From the NCBI RefSeq assembly GCF_026659735.1, contig NZ_JANSKK010000005.1:186001-250000 (forward strand): a stretch of 64,000 bases of DNA, written 5' to 3'. This document shows, piece after piece, positions 8,886-18,484 of the stretch. Both the position numbers and the translations under genes were made by a program. Each line of letters opens with the position of its first letter. Position 1 is the stretch's first letter. The notes under the pieces are model-generated. The model was not told the DNA's origin, did not search any database, and saw only the letters and a list, made by a program, of their open reading frames with translations. Origin of the DNA: Staphylococcus pettenkoferi. Lineage in GTDB: Bacteria > Bacillota > Bacilli > Staphylococcales > Staphylococcaceae.

Positions 8886-10589
8886 TTGAAGACTGCGAAA
8901 GATTTGAAACAACTGTTACATTCAATAGATGGAGGTAAATATGGGGCGTATAAACGCTTAAATGGCAATCATTACCGCTTCGATGATTTCACCTTTGTCG
9001 TGGAACATGTGCAAGCGGATCCGTTTGCGCCACCAAGTAAAGTGCGTGTGCTTATGGATCGTGAAACAGCTGGTATTCCAGACGACCTACTCGATTCACA
9101 CGATAAAGTCGTAGCGGTAACTGACTTCTTAACACGCATGTTCGGTCAAGAAATTAACCGTGCGCAGAAAGGTGCGAAAGGATCTAAAGGTAAGATGGTG
9201 ATTGACCGTTGTGGTCAAGAGATCCTCGACCGTTCTGCCGTGCAAATCGATGACAAAGAGATTGAAGTGCGTTTCGAGATTGGTATGCCAGCTGCAGGCC
9301 GCAAGATTTTAGGGAAAAAAGCTGCGACAATTATGATTGACCATATGCCGAACGTCGTTGAGCAAGCCTTAATGTATCGTAATTTAGATCAAAATCGCTT
9401 GAAAGAGCAAGTGGAACTTTACCTCAACCAGCAATTTATTCGTGAAGAGTTGGATCGTCGCGACCTCGTCGCATTTGTAGGTAACGAGGCGATACTTCCA
9501 CGTAAAAATGGCGTGTCTGACTTACCACTGCAAGACGCGGTGCCTTTTACCAGTCCAGAAAGTTATGAAATCACACTCGACTTACCATATGGTGGCCAAC
9601 TGAAAGGCATGGGTATCCCGGTTGGCATTACGCTCATCGTCGGTGGTGGTTTCCACGGTAAATCGACGTTGCTTGAAGCGCTTGAAATCGGTGTTTATAA
9701 CCATATCGCGCAAGATGGTCGTGAGTTCGTCATCACACGTGCGGATGGCATGAAGATTCGTGCCGAAGACGGTCGTAGTGTAGAGAAAGTGAATATCACG
9801 CCATTTATTGATAACTTGCCAGGTAAAAAAGACACTGCCCACTTCTCTACAACGAACGCGAGTGGTAGTACGTCTCAAGCAGCAAATACGATGGAGACAC
9901 TCGAAGCGGGGTCATCATTACTGCTCATTGACGAAGATACGACAGCGACGAACTTTATGATTCGCGATGATCGTATGCAGAAATTGATAGCTCCGGAGAA
10001 AGAGCCGATTACGCCGTTCGCTAGTAAGGTCAAACCACTTTATGACGACTATCAAGTGTCTACCATTCTCATCGTCGGTGGTTCCGGTGACTACTTCGAT
10101 GTTGCCGATCAAGTCTTTATGATGGACGAGTATGAGTTAAAAGACGTGACAGACGACGCCAAAGCGATTGCTGAAGCGCCAGAATATCAGCGTGATGATA
10201 TTTCAGATCGCACATTCGGTGACATTCCGAAACGCGTGCCGTCTAAATCGAGCTTTAATAAGAAAGGCAAAGATAGCCGTCTGAAAGCGAAAGGTAAGCA
10301 TGCGATTATGTATGGTAAAGAACCGATTGACATTTCAGGTTTGGAACAACTCGCTGACCCGAGTCAGACCAACTGCATCGCAATGATGCTGGACTACTAT
10401 CAACATCAGTTGGCAGGGCGTAAGATGAGTATTGTTGAAGCGGCTGATACGATCTATAGTAAAATTGCTGAGGAAGGTTTCGATGCCATTGCGCCGAAAA
10501 ACCGATATCCAGGCGACTTAGCCCTCCCACGTAAACAAGAATTTATCGCGACAATTAATCGCTATCGTGGTTTAAATATAGAAGAATAA
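8886..10589 (+). CDS. Predicted ABC-class P-loop ATPase (PF09818 type)
   Basis: This protein of about 567 residues belongs to the 'predicted ATPase of the ABC class' family. It has an N-terminal domain with TDFLTRMF, a P-loop VGGGFHGKSTLLEALE (about residues 251-266), an LLIDEDTTATNFMIRD Walker B region and a C-terminal domain. The family's function is unknown; some databases have mislabelled it as an isomerase. An ATG at 8880 directly abuts GAGGAGG (8873-8879) and is too close, so the TTG at 8886, 6 nt downstream of it, is the better start. It diverges from the amidohydrolase operon. Confidence 0.8.
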   Translation: MKTAKDLKQLLHSIDGGKYGAYKRLNGNHYRFDDFTFVVEHVQADPFAPPSKVRVLMDRETAGIPDDLLDSHDKVVAVTDFLTRMFGQEINRAQKGAKGSKGKMVIDRCGQEILDRSAVQIDDKEIEVRFEIGMPAAGRKILGKKAATIMIDHMPNVVEQALMYRNLDQNRLKEQVELYLNQQFIREELDRRDLVAFVGNEAILPRKNGVSDLPLQDAVPFTSPESYEITLDLPYGGQLKGMGIPVGITLIVGGGFHGKSTLLEALEIGVYNHIAQDGREFVITRADGMKIRAEDGRSVEKVNITPFIDNLPGKKDTAHFSTTNASGSTSQAANTMETLEAGSSLLLIDEDTTATNFMIRDDRMQKLIAPEKEPITPFASKVKPLYDDYQVSTILIVGGSGDYFDVADQVFMMDEYELKDVTDDAKAIAEAPEYQRDDISDRTFGDIPKRVPSKSSFNKKGKDSRLKAKGKHAIMYGKEPIDISGLEQLADPSQTNCIAMMLDYYQHQLAGRKMSIVEAADTIYSKIAEEGFDAIAPKNRYPGDLALPRKQEFIATINRYRGLNIEE

Positions 10590-10599
10590 GAAGAGGGGG

Positions 10600-10640
10600 A
10601 ACCCCATGGTCGAGCAGATGTTGGCTGTGGGGTTGTTTGT
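10600..10640 (+). terminator. Probable terminator
   Basis: AACCCCA (10600-10606) pairs with TGGGGTT (10628-10634), followed by GTTTGT. The loop is long (21 nt) and the T tract short, so strength is doubtful. Confidence 0.45.
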
Positions 10641-10710
10641 GGGTTGAGGTTTATATTTATCTGCTTTAATCTTTAATTAAACAGTATAAGATGAGGAGAA
10701 ATCATGTAAT

Positions 10711-11484
10711 ATGAAAGAATTACTAATGTCAATATTAACCAATAAAGGATTTTTAACTACTGTTGGATTCTTTATAATAGGAATATTGAAAAGCATATAT
10801 GATAAAATTTCGGGACAACAAATCAGTAAAATATCTTCAGTTTTTGTTATTTTTTACATAAATCTTTTTGTATATATGGTTTTATTACTTATATATGTAG
10901 AATCTGTACTACTATTCAATGAATATACCTTATTAGATAAAATATTACTTATAGCTGTACTTACGATAATGATAGTATCGTTTATAATGGAAATTATTTT
11001 AGAGTGGCATCTTAAGTACTCGTTTATATTGTTTAAGATAGAAGATTTGATTGGGTGGCGAAAACGTTTAAAGAAAACTCATGAGGGCTTATTAATTGAG
11101 TATAAAACACTTAGAGATATCAAAAGATCGAAGACTAAAAATGGAATAGACAAAAATATCGAACGACAGATTTTTATATCAAATAAGACAGAGTATATAC
11201 AGGAATCCTTTCTATATGAAGATAGATACAGAAGATTAAAAAAATTAAATTTACTGTTTCTAGAAGTTATAAGGTGGAGCATTCCTATAGTGATAATTAT
11301 ATTTGGCGTTGGATTAACTTATTTTTTAGGGTATGAAAACTCTACTGTTAAATGGATATGGGGAGTTTCAATTCTTATTTGTTTTGTAATTAGGATAATA
11401 ATTTGTGCTATACAGGCAAGAACTATATTACCTCAGAACGAGACAGAAATAAAACAAGCATTTAATGAAATGAAAAACATTTAA
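10711..11484 (+). CDS. Hypothetical integral membrane protein
   Basis: I do not recognise this 257-residue protein. Hydrophobic segments lie at about 12-28, 46-70, 76-98, 189-210 and 216-236, with a charged cytoplasmic-like loop (about 105-185) rich in Lys, Arg and Glu. GAGGAG lies about 11 nt before the ATG, slightly far. Its base composition is clearly more AT-rich than the ATPase gene before it and katA after it, which hints at a later arrival. No partner gene suggests a role. Confidence 0.6.
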   Translation: MKELLMSILTNKGFLTTVGFFIIGILKSIYDKISGQQISKISSVFVIFYINLFVYMVLLLIYVESVLLFNEYTLLDKILLIAVLTIMIVSFIMEIILEWHLKYSFILFKIEDLIGWRKRLKKTHEGLLIEYKTLRDIKRSKTKNGIDKNIERQIFISNKTEYIQESFLYEDRYRRLKKLNLLFLEVIRWSIPIVIIIFGVGLTYFLGYENSTVKWIWGVSILICFVIRIIICAIQARTILPQNETEIKQAFNEMKNI

Positions 11485-11539
11485 TAATATAAGAGTCTGG
11501 AAGATTAAAGGGTAAAAGAGTTATATTAACTCTCAATTT

Positions 11540-11665
11540 AAGTTTTTCAATGTAGACTTGACACACTTGTGGCCCTACGCAGTAGCTGTCTGAATTCGAG
11601 ATAGCTACTGCTTTCTCGAACTCTAGTAAACTTTGCGGGGGTAGCACAACGAAATCACAGATTTC
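11540..11665. repeat. Intergenic element with two hairpins
   Basis: CAGTAGCT (about 11580) pairs with AGCTACTG (about 11610) around a GAATTC core, and CACAGATTTCTGTG forms a second perfect hairpin near 11655. It looks like a non-coding intergenic element of the kind dispersed in staphylococcal genomes; only one copy is in this window. Confidence 0.35.
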
Positions 11666-11746
11666 TGTGCTTCTCCCATGTAAGGGAAAGTCAATACATT
11701 GAAAAACAAATATCTTTTAATCTCATCCCAAACTCTTCTATCATTA

Positions 11747-12073
11747 TCAATCCATATGTTCTTCAATATAAGCTTTAAATACTTCTGCTTTCTCGACATC
11801 CACATTGCGCATCGGAAACGCACCAACCGCAAAGCGAATCGTTAACGTCGTATCTTCTAACGTAATCGCTTCTATCTCACTATAATTAATATTGCGGTAG
11901 TAGAACTCGCCGTCCATATCTACATTTAGAATCAAACGCTCGCTCGTCGCTACATATCCCGCTTCAAAGGTCTTCACTTCACCACGCACAGGGTAGTCCA
12001 TATCGCCGAGTAGCGTAGGCCCTTTCTGTTCAGTAGGGAACAGGTCATTTGGGTTTACATTATCTAATATCAT
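11747..12073 (-). CDS. Small PH-like domain protein
   Basis: This 108-residue soluble protein has a beta-rich pattern and a single C-terminal helix (KAEVFKAYIEEHMD), as in bacterial PH-like domains. Short strands such as GYVATSERLILNVD and the YSEIEAITLED segment match the 'what it is transcribed as, then I/V pattern' of this fold. There is no signal or membrane segment. GAGG lies about 8 nt before the ATG. It is a single gene downstream of katA on the same strand, separated from it by a terminator. Function unknown. Confidence 0.55.
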   Translation of the reverse strand: MILDNVNPNDLFPTEQKGPTLLGDMDYPVRGEVKTFEAGYVATSERLILNVDMDGEFYYRNINYSEIEAITLEDTTLTIRFAVGAFPMRNVDVEKAEVFKAYIEEHMD

Positions 12074-12132
12074 TACTTAAGTCCTCATCTATTTCTTAAT
12101 ATTTATCGCTTCGTGTTTCGCCTAAGTCTTTT

Positions 12133-12172
12133 AAAAAGGAGCTAAGCGCAAGTGTGCTGACCTTGCGCTTAG
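12133..12172 (-). terminator. Rho-independent terminator of katA
   Basis: CTAAGCGCAAG and CTTGCGCTTAG form a perfect 11-bp stem with a 9-nt loop, followed on the minus strand by CTCCTTTTT. Confidence 0.85.
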
Positions 12173-12307
12173 AATCGCCCTACAATATACAATAGGGCAG
12201 TGCCATTAAAGAAAGTGGTGCAGATGAGTCGCTTCATATTTTAGAAAGAGTATCAACAATGTTCTCATCTATACTTGGGGATGCCTCACTTACCCATTAA
12301 TGGCACT
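12133..12307 (-). ncRNA. Structured katA 3' region, candidate 3'UTR-derived RNA
   Basis: Starting 11 nt after the katA stop, the minus strand holds an 11-bp closing pair (12297-12307 with 12199-12209), a GCCCTA/TAGGGC hairpin (12177-12198) and then a strong terminator. The ~90-nt closed domain includes a C-rich CATCCCCAAG. It could be a plain structured 3'UTR or give a small RNA. Confidence 0.4.
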
Positions 12308-12317
12308 AAATTTATCA

Positions 12318-13796
12318 TTAATCTACGATATCGAGTTCGACATCTTTAATATCAATACCGAGCGCTTTTGCGACACCTTCACCATAAGCAGTATCCGCTT
12401 TGAAACAGTGACGGATGTGACGGTGTTTAATGTGGTCACTTACTGGTGCCATTTCGTTCGCAGTGTTCTCGAATAAACGTTGTTGTTCTTCTTCAGATAG
12501 CAAACGGAAAAGTTTACCCGGCTGTTCGAAGTAGTTTGAATCATCTTCACGATAATCATGTTCGTAAGCGGTACCTTCTAATGGTAAACCAGGCTTTTTA
12601 AACTGCGGCTGACTTTCTAACTCGCCATGTTGGTTCGGATAATAATGCGTCTTCGCACCTTGGTTCTCGTCTAGAATACGCATTTGACCATCGCGGCTAA
12701 ACGGACAAATATTTTCCACACCTACACCTTTAGGTTGGTTGACTGGAATTTGCCAGTGGTTCACGCCAAGACGATAACGTTGCGCATCTCCGTAAGAGAA
12801 GAGACGGCCTTGTAACATCTTGTCAGGTGAGAAGTCGATACCTGGAACGATATTTGTAGGCGCGAATGCAGCTTGTTCTACGTCTTGGAAGTAGTTCTCA
12901 GGGTTACGGTTTAACTCGAATTCACCAACTTCGATCAGTGGATATTCATCTTTATACCACACTTTCGTTAAATCGAATGGATTATCTTTATGGTTACGCG
13001 CTTGTTCTTCCGTCATCACTTGAATGTACATCTTCCATTTAGGGAAGTTACCTTCTTCAATCGCGTTAAACAAGTCTCTTTGAGAAGATTCACGGTCTTG
13101 ACCAACGATACGTGTCGCTTCGTCAGGTGTTAAGTTCTTGATACCTTGTTGGCACACATGATGGAATTTTACCCATACACGTTCGCCTTTAGTGTTATAC
13201 ATAGAGTACGTGTGAGAACCGAAACCATGCATGTGACGGTAGCCATCTGGAATACCACGGTCAGACATGAGGATCGTCACTTGGTGAAGTGCTTCGGGTA
13301 GTGATGTCCAGAAGTCCCAGTTCGCTTCAGGATTGTGCATATTTGTCTTCGGATCACGTTTCACGACGTGGTTTAAACTTGCGAATAACTTCGGATCTCT
13401 GAAGAAGAACACAGGCGTATTGTTACCTACGAGATCCCAGTTTCCTTCATCCGTATAGAATTTCAACGCGAAACCACGGATATCACGTTCAGCGTCTGCC
13501 GCACCACGTTCGCCGGCTACAGTTGAGAAACGAGCGAACATCTCTGTTTGCTTACCTACTTCAGAGAAGATGCTTGCACTTGTATATTGAGTAATATCAT
13601 TTGTTACGGTAAAAGTCCCAAAGGCACCTGAACCTTTCGCATGCATACGTCGTTCAGGAATGACTTCTCTATCGAAGTGTGCCATTTGTTCCAAGAAATA
13701 AATATCTTGCATTAACAGTGGACCACGTGGACCAGCCGTCATACTATTCTCTCTGTCTGATACGGGTGCGCCAAATAAACCAGTTAATTTACTCAT
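12318..13796 (-). CDS. katA: Monofunctional haem catalase
   Basis: Clade-3 small-subunit catalase of 492 residues that breaks H2O2 into water and oxygen in the cytoplasm. The catalytic His is H52 in RRMHAKGSG, and the haem-ligand Tyr lies in [14 protein letters not shown] (about residue 335). NADPH-binding-type residues follow. The length is normal for staphylococcal KatA. AAAGGAGATATAACT precedes the ATG. The promoter at 14049-14076 is followed by a PerR-like box, and the transcript has a leader of about 245 nt. Confidence 0.95.
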   Translation of the reverse strand: MSKLTGLFGAPVSDRENSMTAGPRGPLLMQDIYFLEQMAHFDREVIPERRMHAKGSGAFGTFTVTNDITQYTSASIFSEVGKQTEMFARFSTVAGERGAADAERDIRGFALKFYTDEGNWDLVGNNTPVFFFRDPKLFASLNHVVKRDPKTNMHNPEANWDFWTSLPEALHQVTILMSDRGIPDGYRHMHGFGSHTYSMYNTKGERVWVKFHHVCQQGIKNLTPDEATRIVGQDRESSQRDLFNAIEEGNFPKWKMYIQVMTEEQARNHKDNPFDLTKVWYKDEYPLIEVGEFELNRNPENYFQDVEQAAFAPTNIVPGIDFSPDKMLQGRLFSYGDAQRYRLGVNHWQIPVNQPKGVGVENICPFSRDGQMRILDENQGAKTHYYPNQHGELESQPQFKKPGLPLEGTAYEHDYREDDSNYFEQPGKLFRLLSEEEQQRLFENTANEMAPVSDHIKHRHIRHCFKADTAYGEGVAKALGIDIKDVELDIVD

Positions 13797-14030
13797 AGTT
13801 ATATCTCCTTTGGTGTTGAGCTGAAGGTCGCTGTATTTAGAATAATTTCAAATTATCTTTTATCCAGTTATGGTAAAATTGAGAATTTGAATAACTCGTT
13901 AAGTTGCTGTGGAATTCGTTGCATTGCCTTCATACTCACGATTGATGCCGTCGATGTCATCTCAAAGCATGGTTAGATGGATGAGACGCAAACGTCAACA
14001 TGTGCTATGTAATTGAAAATAATTATTACT

Positions 14031-14076
14031 TTGTAATTACTATAATCTATTATACACAGTTTCACCCGGTTGTCTA
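14031..14076 (-). promoter_or_regulatory. katA promoter with PerR-like box
   Basis: On the minus strand, -35 TAGACA (14071-14076) and -10 TATAAT (14049-14054) are 16 bp apart. Immediately downstream, TTATAGTAATTACAA (14031-14045) matches the PerR box TTATAATNATTATAA at 12 of 14 fixed positions. PerR control of katA is established in S. aureus. The rest of the 421-bp gap (13797-14217) shows only the long leader. Confidence 0.7.
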
Positions 14077-14217
14077 TCTTTTTCACTTAAAATATTTATT
14101 AGGTCGTGCGGAATTGGGTTGGTAAGTAAATGATTTCAATGGAGTTAAACAGGTTAAAATAGTAGAGCGTTTTTTAACGATATAATGAAGAAAAAATGTA
14201 AAGGAAGGATGTTACAC

Positions 14218-14958
14218 GTGAAACATCAGAAACGAAATGATTTTACGACACGGCTATTCGAACACGCAGGTATCAAGAAAGGGATGCGTGTGCTCGACGT
14301 TGGGTGTGCGACTGGAGAAGTTTCACAGCTCGTCGCTGGAATGGTGGGCGAAACAGGAGAAGTCGTAGGAGTCGATACGAGTTCTCAGATGATTGAAATG
14401 GCGCTTAAGAATAATAAGCATGCCAATGTTCAGTTTAAGCATTGTGATATTTATGATTTGCCTGAAGATCTAGGACAGTTTGATGCGATTGTAGGCCGTC
14501 GCGTACTAATGTATTTGTCGGATCCTCAACATGCACTCACGCTTTTATCACCACATCTCAAACCAAATGGCATCATCGCCTTTCAAGAAAGTGATGCGAT
14601 TAACGGAGGAACAGGTGGAGATAAGCTGCCACTTCATCAGGAAGCGATTCAACGTGTGTGGCAGACAGTTCAGGCTGAAGGGGGAGACATTCATATTGGA
14701 CAAAAACTGTATGATTTATTTCTACGCTTAGGTATAGAAGCGCCTCACATTGAAGCAGAAGCGGTCATGCAAACAGCTGAAGATAATGATTTACAATGGT
14801 TAACTGAGATTATGATAGAACGTATGCGCGCACATCATATCGTTGACGATGATTTCACCCTAGATCAGTTCAAACAAGAGATGACCGAAGAGGCTAAACA
14901 CCACCACGCTGCCTTCATCCGAGATATGAATTTCGGCGTGTGGGGACAATTGCAATAG
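14218..14958 (+). CDS. Class I SAM-dependent methyltransferase
   Basis: Rossmann-type methyltransferase of 246 residues: motif I VLDVGCATGEV (about residues 24-34), an acidic end of strand 2 (VVGVDTS), motif IV-like FDAIVGRRVLMYL and ELLSPHLKPNG. This pattern fits Methyltransf_11/25 small-molecule enzymes. An ATG at 14185 is available, but AAGGAAGG (14201-14208) lies 9 nt before a GTG at 14218, so the shorter start is preferred. The acceptor cannot be told. It precedes the EVE-like/HNH nuclease gene by 32 nt on the same strand and may be cotranscribed. Confidence 0.75.
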   Translation: MKHQKRNDFTTRLFEHAGIKKGMRVLDVGCATGEVSQLVAGMVGETGEVVGVDTSSQMIEMALKNNKHANVQFKHCDIYDLPEDLGQFDAIVGRRVLMYLSDPQHALTLLSPHLKPNGIIAFQESDAINGGTGGDKLPLHQEAIQRVWQTVQAEGGDIHIGQKLYDLFLRLGIEAPHIEAEAVMQTAEDNDLQWLTEIMIERMRAHHIVDDDFTLDQFKQEMTEEAKHHHAAFIRDMNFGVWGQLQ

Positions 14959-14990
14959 TTAAACAGGTAAATAATTAGGAGGAACTTTTT

Positions 14991-15770
14991 ATGACACAAA
15001 TGTGGTTAATACCTTGTAATACTGAATACTATGATATTAATCGTGCATTTATGGAATTAACTCAACTTGATTGGTCACAGACTCAACAAATGAAATCGAT
15101 TGAAGTTGGCGATATTATTTATATTTATCTTTCTGCGCCTGTTAAAGCTATTCGATATAAATGTCGTGTGACCGAAGTGAATAAATCTAAGCTAACAATA
15201 GATGACAATAAATATATAAAAAACGGAGTTACTTTAAACAATAAAGATTCATTTATTGAAATAGAGTATGTGAAAGAATTTAATACGAATAAGTTAGATT
15301 ATAACGTGCTTAAACAACATGGGCTAAAGGGAATGATTCAAGGTCCTCGTCGTATTTATGGTGAACTAAAAGAATATATTTCAGAAAGGGATGATGATTC
15401 TAGAGAAGCGGACATTAAAAAAGTAGATAATTCACTTGAAAATACGATTTATGAAGAAGGGCGTCCTGTAGTTCGATATGGTGTTCGTTATGAACGAAAT
15501 CCTTCTTTAAGAGCAAAGGCTATTGAAATTCATGGTACAAAATGTAAAGTTTGTGGTTTTGATTTTGAAAAATTTTACGGTGATCTTGGTAAAGGTTATA
15601 TTGAAATTCATCACTTAAAACCTATGTATGAGAATAAAAAGAAAGTAGAAGTTAATCCTAAAACAGATATGGTGCCATTATGTGCAAATTGCCATCGAAT
15701 GATACATCGAAGAAAAAATGCACCATTAAGTGTAGAAGCGCGAAAAGATATTATTAAACAAAACGAATGA
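14991..15770 (+). CDS. EVE-like/PUA N-domain fused to HNH endonuclease
   Basis: This 259-residue protein has an N-terminal domain (about 1-140) with MWLIPCNTEYYD, VGDIIYIYLS and a late GMIQGPRRIYG, matching EVE/PUA-like readers of modified bases. The C-terminal McrA-type HNH domain (about 170-255) shows CKVCGFDF, IEIHHLKP and CANCHRMIH. Such fusions are predicted modification-dependent (type IV-like) restriction enzymes. RBS AGGAGG lies 8 nt before the ATG. The EVE assignment rests on pattern; the HNH part is secure. Confidence 0.75.
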   Translation: MTQMWLIPCNTEYYDINRAFMELTQLDWSQTQQMKSIEVGDIIYIYLSAPVKAIRYKCRVTEVNKSKLTIDDNKYIKNGVTLNNKDSFIEIEYVKEFNTNKLDYNVLKQHGLKGMIQGPRRIYGELKEYISERDDDSREADIKKVDNSLENTIYEEGRPVVRYGVRYERNPSLRAKAIEIHGTKCKVCGFDFEKFYGDLGKGYIEIHHLKPMYENKKKVEVNPKTDMVPLCANCHRMIHRRKNAPLSVEARKDIIKQNE

Positions 15771-15854
15771 TTCAAAAAGAAACAAGCCAATTTTAGTAGT
15801 ATAAACTTAAATTTATCATACTTTTTGGTGAAGTTATAAAGGGCTTCACAAGTG

Positions 15855-15881
15855 AAAAAACGAAGAGCTTAAAGCTCTTCG
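15855..15881 (-). terminator. Terminator of the truncated uhpT
   Basis: CGAAGAGCTT (15861-15870) and AAGCTCTTCG (15872-15881) form a near-perfect hairpin, with an A6 run at 15855-15860 that reads as T6 on the minus strand. Confidence 0.8.
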
Positions 15882-15900
15882 CTTCTCCCAAATCAATCAG

Positions 15901-16998
15901 TTATGAGTTTAAACTTCTAATCTTTTTCTCTTCAAATATAGCGACGATAACTAATAGTATAACCCCAATGAATAAAGCGCTATAGAAGACAATAAAAACA
16001 TCTGACCAACCATGTAAATGAATACCAAGGAAGTGTAACCCTTTAGCACTAGGGTCAGCGATAGCTGCTAAACCTACCTTAGCCATAGAATCTCCAAATA
16101 AATATGCGAATGAGCCTGTCATACCGTTTGCGACACTGATTGCATTTTTAGGAACAAAGCCCGTAATAGCTACACCAATTAATAATTGAGGTCCAAAGAT
16201 AAGGGCTCCAAGAACAAATAGTGACGTGTTTACCATTAACACGCTTGTTGCATTTGTATAGAATAATACTGCGAATGTGATGAGTAACATACACCCAATA
16301 GCGACAACTGCACGACGTCCTTTGAGTAGGTCTGAAACGTATCCCCAAAGCATACTAGCGACGAGTGCACCTATTTCAAAGTAAAAGATAGTGTTAACAG
16401 CATCAGACTTATTAAAATGTAAGTGTTCTGTTACGTAAAGCGGGGCCCAGTTATCAATACCGATGCGTACAATATAGACAAAGACGTTGGCCACGCACAA
16501 AATCCAAATAACTGGATTCTTTAATATGTATTTCTTAAAAATACTACCTTTAGTCATATTCTCAGAATCAATATTTTCCTGGTCGATAGGTTCTTCCCAT
16601 ATTTCTTCAGCGCGATTCCATCCAAGTTCTTCAGGATCGTCTTTACCAATAAATAATGTAACTACACCAATAATAAGTGCTATAACTGCAGGAAAGATAA
16701 ACATACCGATAACGTTACCGTTGAAGAATGTGTTGGCACCCCATAAAGCGATAGCTCCTGCAATAGCACCACCAATATTATGCGAAGTATTCCAGAAACC
16801 TAAATAACGACCGCGCTTTGTTCGTGGCGCCCATCTAGAAATCGTGGAATAACTTGCAGGACCACCTACAGATTGAAAGAGACCATTTAACCCCCATAAC
16901 ACAATAAATATTCCTAATACAGAACCGAAAAAGCTTAAAATGAAGCCCATTATCAATACTGTGAGGGACGATATAACAAGAAGGTATGTTGTTCCCAC
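15901..16998 (-). pseudogene. uhpT: Hexose-phosphate transporter UhpT, 5' end deleted
   Basis: The sequence corresponds closely to the C-terminal ~360 residues of staphylococcal UhpT (about 459 aa), an MFS antiporter that takes up glucose-6-phosphate. Characteristic stretches are RWAPRTKRGRYLGFWNTSHN and DDPEELGWNRAEEIWEE. Homology begins at about LLVISSLTVLIMGF; the first ~95 residues, including the first transmembrane helices, are gone. A TAA lies two codons before the only possible start, a GTG at 16998 without a good ribosome binding site. Loss of function is very likely. It abuts a second truncated gene head-to-head. Confidence 0.85.
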
Positions 16999-17756
16999 AT
17001 CTTACTGTTAAGCAGAACATCGCTTTTGGACTATCACGTAAAGAACGTAAGTCCAATCGCGTTCAAGAGATGCTTGCGCTCGTGAATATGCAAGGGTACG
17101 AGAACCGTATGCCTAACGAACTATCAGGAGGACAACAGCAACGTATCGCCTTAGCTCGTGCACTTGCGCTGAATCCGAAGCTCGTGCTGTTAGACGAACC
17201 GTTTAGTGCCTTAGATGCAGGGTTGAGAACGACGCTACGAGCAGAGGTTAAGCGCATGTTGAAACGTGTCAATGCGACCTCCATCTTCGTCACACACGAT
17301 CAAGAAGAAGCGCTGTCTATGGCAGATTCAACGATGATTCTCGTAGAAGGCCGCAACATTCAAGTTGGGACACCTACGACAATTTATTACTATCCTAATT
17401 GTAAAAAGATCGCGGACTTCGTCGGCGATGCAGTCTATTTAGATGGCCATATTGAAGAGGACCACTTCAGAGGAGACATGGGACGACTTGAGGTAAATGA
17501 AGTGCCGCACTCTGAAGGTTCAGAAGCTAAAGTTATGATTCGTCCAGAGCAACTGGAAATTAGTGATGATGACACTGGGATTGAAGCAACGGTACAAGAC
17601 ACGGACTTCTTCGGACATGATTCACTCATCTATTTAGATATTAAAGGAATAGGTCGAGTGAAGACACGTATTCTAGGTGCTTGTCAGTACGAAGTAGGGG
17701 ACAAAGTTCACGTGAAGGTTAATGGTAAGGCTCAAGTGATTGAAACAACGGTATAA
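16986..17756 (+). pseudogene. FbpC/AfuC-type ABC ATPase, 5' end deleted
   Basis: The frame starts at LFPHLTVKQNIAFGL, which in FbpC/PotA-type ATPases follows the Q-loop. About 85-90 N-terminal residues, including Walker A, are missing, so ATP hydrolysis is not possible. What remains is intact: signature LSGGQQQR, Walker B LVLLDEP, switch His (VTHDQEE) and a C-terminal TOBE domain. No ribosome binding site precedes the ATG at 16986. In some bacteria AfuABC transports hexose phosphates, which would fit its position beside uhpT. Confidence 0.8.
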
Positions 17757-17767
17757 CATATAAATCG

Positions 17768-17814
17768 AACCCACTCATGCAGTCGAGTTGATATGCACGA
17801 GTGGGTTTTCTCTT
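17768..17814 (+). terminator. Rho-independent terminator
   Basis: AACCCACTCATGCA (17768-17781) pairs with TGCACGAGTGGGTT (17794-17807) with one wobble, followed by TTCTCTT. Confidence 0.8.
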
Positions 17815-17948
17815 GATTAGCGTGAAAGTGCGTGGGCGTGGGTTTTGTAGCTCATGGGGCAGAGTGCGGGTTGTCTGAAGGAAGAGTCCCGGACGTCTAA
17901 ACATGTACGAGGATTAAGTGAATGATTATGGTGTGACAACACTGCAAC

Positions 17949-18296
17949 TCAGTCATACTTTACTTGATAATGATCTGCATGTACTAATCGCGTCTTTCGT
18001 TCAATACCATAATCTTCTACCATACCTCGTTCACCGATTTTGACATAACAAACCACTTTCGCTTTAAATTTCACTTTTTCATTCATCAAGGCTTTGACGT
18101 CTTTTAATAATCTACGTCGTTCGATAAGCCAAATGTGAGAAACGAAAATACCGTTAATATACACGTGAGTTAAGAGAATACGTAAGTTACGGATATAGTT
18201 ATTATTCGAGGTGCTGCTGTAGCGTAGGACATAGTCAGTTACATAACCAGTCACGATGACGGTCTTATGCTTCAAGGGGCGTAGTTGATTGCGCAT
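17949..18296 (-). CDS. Hypothetical protein, possible OB-fold
   Basis: This 115-residue basic protein has a start well supported by CGGAGG, 8-9 nt before the ATG. Alternating hydrophobic strands (KTVIVTGYVTDYVL, VYINGIFVSHIWLI, VKFKAKVVCYVK) suggest a small beta-barrel, perhaps an OB-fold nucleic-acid-binding domain. I do not recognise a named family. No membrane segment or signal is present. It stands alone between the truncated ATPase gene and the SDR gene. Confidence 0.55.
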   Translation of the reverse strand: MRNQLRPLKHKTVIVTGYVTDYVLRYSSTSNNNYIRNLRILLTHVYINGIFVSHIWLIERRRLLKDVKALMNEKVKFKAKVVCYVKIGERGMVEDYGIERKTRLVHADHYQVKYD

Positions 18297-18431
18297 GATG
18301 AGGACCTCCGAGGGTAGTCTAAGATGATGTATTTTATATTATTATAGCAAGATGACATTCAAATAGTGAGCAATAATATGGATAGTGGGCAAATTTATAT
18401 ATTTTAAGACGTGCGGATAGAGTGAAAAATT

Positions 18432-18477
18432 AAAAAGCGTAGGTGTGACCACACAATGTGAACGCCAGCCTACGCTT
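18432..18477 (-). terminator. Terminator of the SDR gene
   Basis: AAGCGTAGG (18435-18443) pairs with CCTACGCTT (18469-18477); on the minus strand the stem is followed by TTTTTAATTTTT. Confidence 0.8.
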
Positions 18478-18484
18478 GAACATA

